A DNA stretch of 64,000 nucleotides, taken from positions 275,365,614 through 275,429,613 of the forward strand of contig CP136064.1 of the NCBI GenBank assembly GCA_032622095.1, read 5' to 3'. Shown here one piece after another: positions 39,401 through 51,400 of this stretch. Below the pieces are notes generated by a model. It saw nothing but the letters and a program-made list of their open reading frames with translations, searched no databases and was not told the origin of the DNA. The DNA comes from Siphonodentalium dalli. Lineage: Eukaryota; Mollusca; Scaphopoda; Gadilida; Siphonodentaliidae. Made by a program: the position numbers and the translations under genes. Each line of letters opens with the position of its first letter. Position 1 is the first letter of the stretch.

Positions 39401-42400
39401 AGCCTGCATCATCCATTGAAAATAATGTTTAAAACATTCATGGAAAACTCTTTCTTCCCCGATGAATGGAAACGTGCAAACGTTGTTCCAATTTTTAAAA
39501 AAGGAGACCCAACAGACCCAGGAAACTACAGACCCATATCCCTATTAAGTTGTATTGGTAAAGTATACGAGAAATGCATAGCCAAACATCTACTCACATT
39601 TCTTACCAAAAATAGTTTACTGTGCAAACACCAAGCTGGATTCCTCCCCGGGCAGTCAACATCACACCAATTATGCGAAATTTATCACGAAATTAGTAAA
39701 AGTTTGGACGAAGGCCAGGATGTCAGAGTCTTATTCTTCGATATAAGCAAAGCATTCGACAAAGTTTGGCACCGTGGTTTAGTTTATAAATTAAAAAGAA
39801 TGGGTATCACAGGTAATCTTCTCAGATGGATTGAATCATATCTAACAAACCGCGAGCAAAGAGTAGTTTTAGGCTCAGAATCTTCTTCCTGGGGAGGGGT
39901 TAAAGCTGGTATGCCCCAAGGATCCGTCCTTGGGCCGATTTTATTTTTAACCTACATTAACGACATTGTTAAAGGAATTAAAAGTGACATTAGACTATTT
40001 GCTGACGATACGTCCATATTTCTGCCTATTAAAGACCCGATACAAAGTGCCAAAATATTGCAAAAAGACATAAACACACTGGAAGCATGGTCGAAGAGAT
40101 GGCTAGTAAAATTCAATGCCAGTAAATCAGAATCTATGTGCATATCACGTAAACAAAACCCTTTGAATCATCCAAACTTATATATGAACAATGTCCCATT
40201 GAACACAGTATCAAACCACAAACACCTTGGTGTCGTTTTTGAAAACAATTGCTCATGGAAGGCCCATATTGCGTCTATATCTAAACTTGCATGGTATCGA
40301 ATATCTATGTTACAAAAACAAAAATACGTTCTAAATAGAGAAACCCTAGAAAAATGTTATTTCACTCTTGTAAGACCAATCATAGAATACGCAAACGTTA
40401 TCTGGGACAATTGCACAATAGCAGAATCTGACAAGTTGGAAGATATACAACTAGAAGCTGCGCGTATTGTAACAGGATGTACCAGATCCACGAGTAATAA
40501 TAACCTTATAATTGAAGCAGGTTGGGAGACTCTAAAAAAGAGACGTGAAAATTCAAAACTTTATTTATATCACAAAATGATCTATAATTCGGCCCCGGAG
40601 TATCTACAAAACTTAGTGCCCCCACTTGTATCCGAGGTATCGAAAATTAATACCCGTAACTCAAAAAACTTTCGGCTACCCCAATTTAACGCCAATTCAC
40701 ACGACCGGTCATTCATATTAAATACAGCAGCCCTCTGGAATTCACTGCCGATGAGCACACGCGACATAGTGAATTACGACGAATTTAGAACAACAATAAA
40801 CACTAGTCATAAAAAGAAGAATTCACGCTTCAAATATTGTTACACAAGAAAAGCACAAGTAATCCACACACGTCTTAGAAACTATTGTAGTGACCTAAAC
40901 GCGCATAAATACCAAAATTATATCTCTGTCACTGATCGCTGTGTTTGTGGCCAAATAGAAGATAGCTACCACTACATATTCCAATGTCGGCGTTACCGTC
41001 CACATAGGCAAATTCTTCTTGGAAAGATCCCAGACGCAATAGTTCCCTCAGTTTATACTTTCCTCAATGGCGATGATACAATGAGTCTACAAACGAATCT
41101 AACTATTTTTGAAGAATTCCAAAAATTTATTATCCACACACAACGATTTTAGTTGCTTAATTATAAATCGGTCAGCAGCATCTTAAGCATCATACGTAAC
41201 ATGTAATAAAATGAATAATCCGTTCCATTCTACTCCCCTCACCACTCCCCTCCATCTTTGTCTTCTTATCTTAAATTCTCCTCTTATTCTTTATACCCAA
41301 AAATCATAGGACCAATGTAATATCCGAATTATCTATCTACTGTCCGGTCCCGACACTAACGTCAATTTCCATGATGATTTATATAGTATATTATACAGGG
41401 GCCCTAGATGATACATGGGGAGAACGACACCTGAAAAGCCATGTGCTTACTGTCGTTCTCCATTTCTACCAGATATATCACATATTACCATTATACATTA
41501 TATTAATTCCTTGTGTATTCCCTCGTTCAATTTATATTATGTATATTATATATTTGGTGGATAAATAAACTATGCTTAAACCAAAGACTGGTGACAAACA
41601 ACAACCGCCCAATTACTCTACCCTTCGGGATAAAGGCTGTCGCTATTTATTCAACACTTCGTGATAAAGACTGGTGACAAACAACAACCGCCCAATTACT
41701 CTACCCTTCGGGATAAAGGTTGTCGCTATTTATTCAACACTTCGTGATAAAGACTGGTGACAAACAACAACCGCCCAATTACTCTACCCTTCGGGATAAA
41801 GGCTGTCGCTATTTATTCAACACTTCGTGATAAAGACTGGTGACAAACAACAACCGCCCAATTACTCTACCCTTCGGGATAAAGGCTGTCGCTATTTATT
41901 CAACACTTCGTGATAAAGACTGGTGACAAACAACCGCCCAATTACTCTACCATTCGGGATAAAGGCTGTCGCTATGTATTCAACACTTCGTGATAAAGAC
42001 TGGTGACAAACAACAACCGCCCAATTACTCTACCCTTCGGGATAAAGACTGGTGACAAACAACAACCGCCCAATTACTCTACCCTTCGGAATAAAGGCTG
42101 TCGCTATTTATTCAACACTTCGTGATAAAGACTGGTGACAAACAACAACCGCCCAATTACTCTACCATTCGGGATAAAGGCTGTCGCTATTTATTCAACA
42201 CTTCGTGATAAAGACTGGTGACAAACAGCGACCACCCAATTACTCTACCATTCGGGATAAAGGCTGTCGCTATTTATTCAACACTTCGTGATAAAGACTG
42301 GTGACAAACAGCGACCACCCAATTACTCAGCACTTCAGGATAAAGGCTGGCAGCAAACGCCGACCATCCAATTACTCAATCATTCGGAATAAAGGCTGTT

Positions 42401-45400
42401 GTCAATGAAGGAAATCACGTACCTCATTCAAAGTCGATTCGAGTTTGTTCTTGATCTTGTTGAGGTTATTAACTTTATCTTGCTCCGACTTGAGTTCATC
42501 CATGGTTTTATTGTGATTATCTTCCAGTGCCTTTCGGACCTTAGATAATTTACATAGATCTTCGTCTTGTTTGGTCAGCTCGTCATGCAGACCCTTTATC
42601 TCGGTTTCTCTGGCAGCTTTCTCTTTCTCTACCTGTTGACAAACGTAAGAGGCTAATTACATGAAGATACATGACAATTAGTAGATACAGTCAAACTTCG
42701 TTAAGTCAAATCGCAAGGGACCGTTGGGTTAGTTCGAGTTATCCATGTGTTTGACTTAACCATTTTTGACCATTCGGTGTTCCAACATTTCAATCAGACT
42801 ATTTTAACTGCTATAGTAACTGGAACTGGCTCCAATAACTTCCCGCAGAAAACTAATGTTTGCAACTCCATTTATTAATTTGTAAGGCTGTTCGACTAGT
42901 AAGTTCGATGGCAGTGCAGCAAGTGAATTATGTGAGCTCAAGTTGAATATTGTAACACTCTCGTTACTAAATTCTCACTGATGAGTAGTTCACTTAGGAA
43001 ATTTTCATAGAATAAATTCAACAAACAACCCAAAAAATGACCGTCTTTCCTCAACACCCCTCCAGATGAATAATAGGACATTACAATGTAAAATTTTATA
43101 ACTGAATGGGAAAATTCATTGTGTAAAAAGGTTTAATTGGGACGTATCCAGGTAGTCAGACATAACATAAGGTAAGCTGTGATGGTCAAACTTAAAATTT
43201 CACAAATCGTTTACTCTTTGTCAGACTCACAAAAGCTTAAGGCCGACTTAACTGTCGACCCCAGAGCACATTATATCAACATATTCATTATTGTGTACGA
43301 TTGAAAGAGGAAGCTCCAAAATGTTGTATTATCAACTTATCCGGTCGAATAAACTGAATATGTTGCTTTTGTAAAGGTACAGACGTGTTTTCTTTACTTT
43401 ATTTTCGATCTAGTCTGTACTGCCAGTCTATTATTCTCATTGGAAGGGGAATAACTCTATCTCTTGAAATATAAACATTCTGGGGTAAATAACGGGGGAA
43501 GTCTTGGTGTAAATCTGATAATCTCTGTCACTTGGTGGACAATCCTAGGCCACAGCTGTTCCGTATTCCGGCAGAATATATATGTTTGGCTCCTCTTCGA
43601 AATGGTATATAATATGGAACATGTTGTATATAATGTGATATGGGCTTTCGGATGGGTTTTTAATATCGAATCGAATGGAGAATACATAATAGGTTATTAT
43701 TTTATGGCGCACCTTCGCTATATGTGCGTCCATATCATCACAGTCCTGTTTTAAGTCATGTATCTCCTGATTCATCTTCTCTTGTTTGTCATTCGTCGTG
43801 GTTACCTGCCCCTCGAACTCCCCCAGACGATCCTCGGCCTCCTTCAGCTGTTGGTCATTCTCTATCTTCTGCTCCACCATGATCACGACCTTCTCTTCAA
43901 GGTCAGAGATGTGGTCCTGTTCAGCTTGTAGTTGAAGAGCAAGGTCATCTTTCTGACACTGAATCGTAACGTTCTGCTCTTCCAGTTCTTTTAGGAACAC
44001 GAGTTTTTTCTCCATTTCTTCTCTCTGTTTAGCCATTTCTTCCTCTTTCTTCTGCATCTCTTCCTCTTCGCGTGCAACGTTTAACATCGGCTTGATCTGA
44101 AATATTCAACTTGCATGAGGAATGTTCAATAACTTAGCAAAGCCATCATTTCAATATAGTAACATTTTCCTATAAATATACCTAGAAATTACCACTAATT
44201 ATAAGGAAAAACATAATTTTCGACGATCTTCAAACTGATCGGTGGAGGTAGAAAGTGGCCAAGCTCCTGTGTATTAGTGCCTACAGACGAGCTCATTTGT
44301 GTAAACATTGAATTGTGGGGGAAACGAACGATCATAAAATAAAAGATTAATGATATGTTAATTATACAGTATTCGATAACCATTGTCCATGTGAACTCAC
44401 CTGAACGTAAAGTTTCCACCAGCCCCAATTCCTGAGTCCAAGCCACTTCCTGATGTTCTTCTGTATAAGTTCCAACCCAGTCCTATGGAAAGGTAATGTT
44501 CAGTTTTCATTGAATCAGGCAACACAAAATTAAGAGAGGATTATTGCTGATCGTGTCAGAGTTAACTAATTCTTAAAGTGAATATATCAAAATGAGCCAG
44601 AACAAGTGTTGACTGACCTTACCAAGTTATGAAGCACACCCTAATATAATACACACACTCTATATGGCCTATATCAAGCCATGTCCCATTAATGATTAAC
44701 CGACAAAAGATTGTTAAATATGTAACAGTCATATGAACAAATAAATCTAATTATCGCCGTTTTCTGCTCTGTTCTGTAGAAAATAATGCTGAAAACCAAA
44801 TATGACAAAAACACTAGTACTATATGTACTAAACACCAGTAATATATGTACTAAACACCAGTACTATATGTACTAAAGAATATCATTTGTTATTGAACAT
44901 CAACATTGTCTCCCTTAAAACCATGAATACAACTTTAATATTGAAAGATTCACTCTGTCATATACATTATATGTTTTGCTTAGGGGACATACCTTTGATC
45001 CTTGAGTTTCTTGAAGGTGGTCCTGAATACGTATGCTCGGATGTAGGATTGCAGGTAAGCGATGATGTTGGTTAGAGCGTCGTCTCTCATCTCCTCCAAG
45101 GAACCCAACACTCCGGCTTTGAAGAACACTTTGGTTATTCCGAGCTTATAATCAGCTTCGTCCATCTTGAGCGCGACGAGGATTTTATCCGTGACCTGTT
45201 TACCATCGACGAATCCTTGGGGCACGGCGTTTGGAGCCAGGATCGAGTATCTCTGCTTGAATTCCGAGTAGATGATCCTGCTTGGGAACCCTTTCCTACA
45301 GATACGGATTCCTTCCAGTACACCGTTACACTGAAGCTGGTGAAGGACCAAGCCGGCGTCGACGAGACCTGTAGGTAAAATATATGAGAGTGTGCAGAAT

Positions 45401-48400
45401 TCACATCAAGAGGCCATTGAAATATTGATCTTGTTCTATTCAGAACGCGATACCATACATTTCCGGTGGAGGCTTGAATATGGAGTAATATTCCCAGAAA
45501 TGACCGTATTAGCTCATTATGCCGTAGCGACTCTAATGGAGATGAACTCCACTATTTGATAGACTGCCCAATTTCGAAATCAGAACGAGATACCTTATTT
45601 GCTATTTACAGTAGAAGCGATTATCGCCTTCATAAATTGGAATTACTAGTGAGCACATAATGAAAACTTCGTAAATTGAAATTACTATTGGGTACATGAG
45701 GTAAACTTGTAAGTTTAACACACTTAATACGTCAACCATCTGTTCTGCAGGACAGTAAACGAACAAAGATAAACAATAGCGTCGTGGATTGTCAACGTGT
45801 ACGCCCAATAAATCACTTCTTAATGATATTAAGTATATTACATGGTTTTCAACATTCACCATACTTGTGATTTTTTACTAAATATTTGTCAAACTATATA
45901 CATGTAGCGTGTGCCGATGCTGTTGTCTTAATTTAGTAACATATCACGCATACGCTGCACCGATTGACCTTGAATACCCAGTTACTCCGCTCACTACACG
46001 GTATAGTGGTAGAAATTTGTTTGTCACAACTGATTTGGTGGGTGAAATCATGAATAAACTATTATTACCATTGGCACAGCAAATGGACAAAATTAAGAGA
46101 GTTAAGAGATCTGAGATTGAAATATATCAAACCGTAGTACTACAGTCGACCTAACGTAATAAAACTTCATGAACTATTTAACTCTATCGGTACGAAAGCT
46201 AGGAAAAAACTATCAATATTTATCAAAAGGGCCCAGCGTGAAATAAACCACTCCTGTGGCTTAACAGCGTGTTACCACCAACCCCGCTCCACCACATCCC
46301 CTGACGAAATATATGCACATGGCTGCCAAATTACGCGAACCTTTATTATGAATACGCAAATACCCCGTTTAATTCCCAATATGTTCATACATATCATTAT
46401 GAATTGCATGCATTAACACATTTCTTCTCAATATGTATTGTTATACGATGAGAGTATCTAATAAATTGAATTGGATTGAATTATGCAACTAATGTACATG
46501 CATCATCATTTCCTTATTTATTTATCACTTGGAACGCGAGAAAACCATAAATTCATGGGTTTATTTCAACATACCTGGCTGTTTGAGCTCGTTGGGAATG
46601 ATACATCTGACGAAGTGAGGATGTGTTGTGTACAAGTTCTTCATCAGTTTGTTCAATGATTCCTGAAATGTGAACATCAACATGAGATCGAATGCATTAA
46701 CCCTTTACCCAACAAACCGGCCAAAACCGGCCAAATAAAGCTTCAACAGCCAAAAATATCTTCGGTCTGTCTCAATCGAACCATACAAATATGAATATCA
46801 TTGGAACCGGCTCTTTGACCACATTGTGATAGTTACAGTTATGCCCTGTGCCAATGCATTCTCTTATATATGCGAGTCGACCATAGGTCGCCTAGCATAT
46901 ATAAGAGAATGTATTGGCCTAAAAAAAAAAAAAAAAAAAACTTTTTACCATTTTTTCTTACATTCTTTAACAATTTTAAAAATTTTAATGTGTTAAGCCA
47001 ATGCATTCTCTTATATATGCGAGGCGACCTATGGTCGACTCGCATATATAAGAGCATGCATTGGCACAGGGCCGTTCTGTTGGGTAAAGGGTTAAATAAA
47101 CTCCAACCTTCATTATCGATAGTATATGGGAATGACGTTAAGTTTATATCAGATTTGAACATTTGTTAAGAGTTTCTTTCATAACAGTTCAAACTAAAGA
47201 CAAGGAATCACAACACCATATACTACCAAGCGGGATCATTTATGGCATCGGCGACGCAGCTAGTGTCCAACTTGTTAACACACACAGAAATAATTTCTGG
47301 TGACTACCAAAAGCATTTCGGAAATATACGACTTATTTTCGTTTCTAGACCTACCCTGTGAACAGAAGAGATTGTTTGAAAAGCAGAACTCTTCTTTTTC
47401 TTCTTGCCACCAGCGCCAGCATCGGCCTCTGTAAAACAAATCAAACATAACAATCAGAACATCTATATCAATTGAAGTTAAAGCTATGCACAACCTTCGA
47501 GCTGCTAAGTATTGCATGTGTTATATATCACAACACAGAAAAACAGTAATATCGAACAATAAACTCCCGAATATTTACTGTCGACCGGATCAGAATCTCT
47601 GTTGCTACGCTGTTTTATATGTTATGTTATATTATAACATAATAAACACTTTTCGCATAATATAATGAACTACGGCAGATAAGCAAGCCTTGAAATAGGG
47701 TGTCTGTCATTTGCAGAATGAGGTCCCCAGAGGGTGAATTTAGTGACGCTACCCCGCATAGCGGGCTAGCATCACCAAATTCACCCTCTGTGGACCTCAT
47801 TCTGCTTACACCTCAGCAGAATGAGGTTCCCAGAGGGTTAACTTGGTGATGCTAGCCCGCTATACGGGGTAGCATCACTAAATTCACCCTCTGGGAACCT
47901 CTGCAAATGACAGACACCCTATTTCAAGGCTTGCAGATAAGAATTACGAATAGGGTATACTACGTCACTATAATTGATATTCTTTCGATAAGTTTTAGTT
48001 TTGGATTTCCATAGTTACGTTTACAGTTTCAAGCAACGAAGCATGGTCACGCGTGTAATAACCGAGCCTATCATTGACTAGGAACTGATAACAACATCAT
48101 TAAGTATACCGTAATAACAGCTCACATAATCATCTTACTGGGAGTAGCACGTTTGAGGGGGTATTATTTCCTCATCTTACTGTGAGTATCACGTTTGAGG
48201 GGGTATTATTTCCGTAGTTCACGTTTGAGGGGGCATTATTTCCTCATCTTACTGGGAGTAACACGTTTGAGGGGGCATTATTTCCTCATCTTACTGGGAG
48301 TAACACGTTTGAGGGGGCATTATTTCCTCATCTTACTGGGAGTAACACGTTTGAGGGGGAATTATTTCCTCATCTTACTCGTAGTCGTCAATTCTGCGAA

Positions 48401-51400
48401 CAGTGGTTTGGTCAGCACTAAAAATTTACGGTTATGATGACCTATTCGTAATTATTATATGTCGCCGTGCATTGAGAGAAAAACACATAGGTGGCTGTGT
48501 GTAGATCAATATTATGAACGTTAAAGGTATCCAATACTACATTCATAGCTCTGTGTAGATCAATATTATGAACAGGTCTGTGACGTTAAAGGTAGCCAAT
48601 ACAACATGCATAGCACTGTGTAGATCAATATTATGAACATGTCTGTAATGTTAAAGGTATCCAATACTACATTCATAGCTCTGTGTAGATCAATATTATG
48701 AACATGTCTGTAACGTAAAAGGTATCCTATACTACAATCATAGATCTGTGTAGATCAATATTATGAACAGGTCTGTAACTTTAAAGGTAGCCAATACAAC
48801 ATGCATAACACTGTGTAGGTCAATATTATGAACATGTATGTATCGTTAAAGGTATCTAATACTACATTCATATCTCTGTCTAGATAAATATCATCAACAG
48901 CGTTTTAAAGATACGGGTGGTCTTCGCGATGGGTATTGATGGTGACAAAAAGATACATCCGTTAATACCGCTATTAAAAGAAAGAAAATTAAAATATAGA
49001 CAGATTTTGTTCTTATACAAATCATAAATATCGCATAAATAGCATGTTATTGTCAAGATCTATGCCTTGTTAGTAAACAAAAGTCATGTTATGATAAAGT
49101 GCAGTGCGTAAAGAGTGTGCGATAGGCAAAAAACACCGGGGAGAACCAACTATGAACTTTGGTTAGAATGGACACCATATTGACAACAGACCGACATAGC
49201 GTTCGCTAATACTGATCCTCGCTACTCAATATTTCGGTGTTGAATGGGTCACCGTGAATCATTCTCCCAAATAAATCGCCACGGTGTTGAATGTTTTGCT
49301 TATCGCACAGTCTGTACGTGCTGTATTTAAATAAACGTTCGATTCACAGAAATCGATTTTGAGAGTATTATCGCGCTCATACTATCACTATATTCTTGTG
49401 TAAATTCATAATTTGGTAACGTTTATTTCTATATTATGACCTACAACCAAGGCCATCCGTGCCTTTAACGTTGACTCACTTCGTACACTTAAGACCCATT
49501 TCTCAGAATGGTTACACATCTAGTATAGTCATCAGTTGGCATTCGTTTATGTATGCAGACACTATGAAAGTCATACCTGGTGGTGCCTGGAAGAGCAGAG
49601 CGACGAGCGGCTCCTTTGATGTTGATAACAGGTTAACGACTGTCTCGTTCAGCGGGTCTTTGTTCTTCTCAATCCAGTTCGCGATGCTGTAGCTCACCTG
49701 AAATATCGATAGAATATCTATATTGATTGAGTGTGAAAACTTTTTTAATATTTAAAAATTCGATGCCTTGTGTCATGAAAACTGGGTATTTCAGAAATAT
49801 ATCGCCTTAAACAATCGAAGCTGGACGTGTCCGAATGGGAAAGTTGCTTAGATACGATAAGTGTAATTTACCAGCCAACCGTAATGTATTTATCGCAGTC
49901 CATGGGTATGATTTTGACAAACATAGTCACATTATTAATTTGTTTTCTGAATGAGTCGGTTGAAAATCGATGACGATTTGAAAATGTTGCTTTTAAGTTA
50001 AATAAGCTGTTATTCCTGTTATGTGTAAATTAATGCGCTCATCTGTGTTATCATGTGATGGTGCTTGATGCTGTGCTGAATATTGACGATGATAGGCTAT
50101 AAGCAGCATGTTATTAGTATTCAAATTTCATTTGGATAGTTCTACTGTTATACGTTGTGACCAGTACGCCCGGCATTTTAATTTATTGTATCAATGTGTT
50201 CTCCACCATGAATAACAGTTATATTGCTGTTTTACTGTGGCTTACCGTGCACTCGCCATTTCTATTTATTGTACCAACGTTTTCTCCACCATGAATAACA
50301 GTTATAGTTATATGTTGATCTGGCTTACCGTGCCGGCGTAATGGTGCAGAGCGAAGTGACTTTCTGGCATTCCAGCTTTTGGTTTTCCTGGTTTGCCAAA
50401 GTTCTTGCATTTCCCCATATGATTGCTGTATAACTTGTCTTTGAACGTCTGATCGCTAGATTTGGGGAACATGCATTCTTCCTCAAGAATGGACAGGATT
50501 CCCAATGGCTGAAATACAAAATAAATTGAATTATATTGGAAAACCAGAAACGTTGCCGGTAGTAAATGAAGACCAATGGCCGAAATATATGGTTAAATGT
50601 TGGTTGGCAAACGTAGCAGAAACATAAACTATATATGAATTGCTTTTTGAACACATACCTTTTCAATCAAGTCGACGCATGCTTGCAGATCCATTCCGAA
50701 ATTTATAAACTCCCATTGGATGCCTTCCTTTGCGTACTGTTCCTGTTCCAGGACAAACATGTGATGGTTAAAGAACTGCTGCAGTCTCTCGTTGGTGTAG
50801 TTGATGCACAGCTGTTCAAAGCTGTTGAACTAGAAATAAGACAAGATATTATATGCTATAATGAGTACAAAGTATTGGACCAATGTTCAGTTATCAGCTC
50901 AATATGGCAGTATATGTGCGAATATGGGAAGTGTTATGGAGAATGGATGTGGAAAACAACGAAAAGTCGTATTCCGTGATAGTAAGACGCGTGTTTGTAG
51001 AGTATTGGTTAATTGAAATTAGCTACAATTATAGAATGGGATCGTATCCCTGAACCAGACAAAAGTAATGTATGATAGCGTGATCCATTGTTTTGTTATA
51101 TATGATATTAGCTATCTTGATATTTGTAATTTCCCCGTAAATGACGATTCAAAACTACCGCGCCGGTTGACTTACGTCGAATATTTCGAAGCCAGCGATA
51201 TCGAGAACGCCAATAAATTGGCTCCTCTTCTGCTTTGTATCCAGGGTTTGGTTGACTCTCTTAACCAGCCAGCTGAATACTCGATCGAAGACACACTTGG
51301 ACATCGCAGAGACGGAGTAGGTGACTTGGTTCACGTTTCTCCCTTGTATGACGTATTCGGTTCCGACCTTGACCTTTGGTTTAGTGAAGGCCTTCAGCAA

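Larger units (their letters stand above)
36872..41598 (+). mobile_element. Near-complete non-LTR retrotransposon (LINE, Jockey/CR1-like group)
   Basis: AAAGACTGGTGACAAA occurs at 36872-36887 and 41583-41598, a candidate 16-bp target-site duplication bounding a ~4.7-kb element (36888-41582). It contains an ~800-nt leader, one long ORF with endonuclease and reverse transcriptase, and an ~400-nt 3' UTR ending GGATAAATAAACTATGCTTA. Because the target is a minisatellite, the apparent duplication could also be two neighbouring repeat units. Inserted antisense to the myosin gene in intron 21. Confidence 0.85.

Noticed and set aside
36340-42420. A catchin/myorod-specific first exon and internal promoter, known from bivalve MHC genes
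   Set aside because: I looked in the large introns of the S2 region and found only the LINE, minisatellites and unique AT-rich DNA. No in-phase N-terminal exon was recognised, though a diverged one could be missed.
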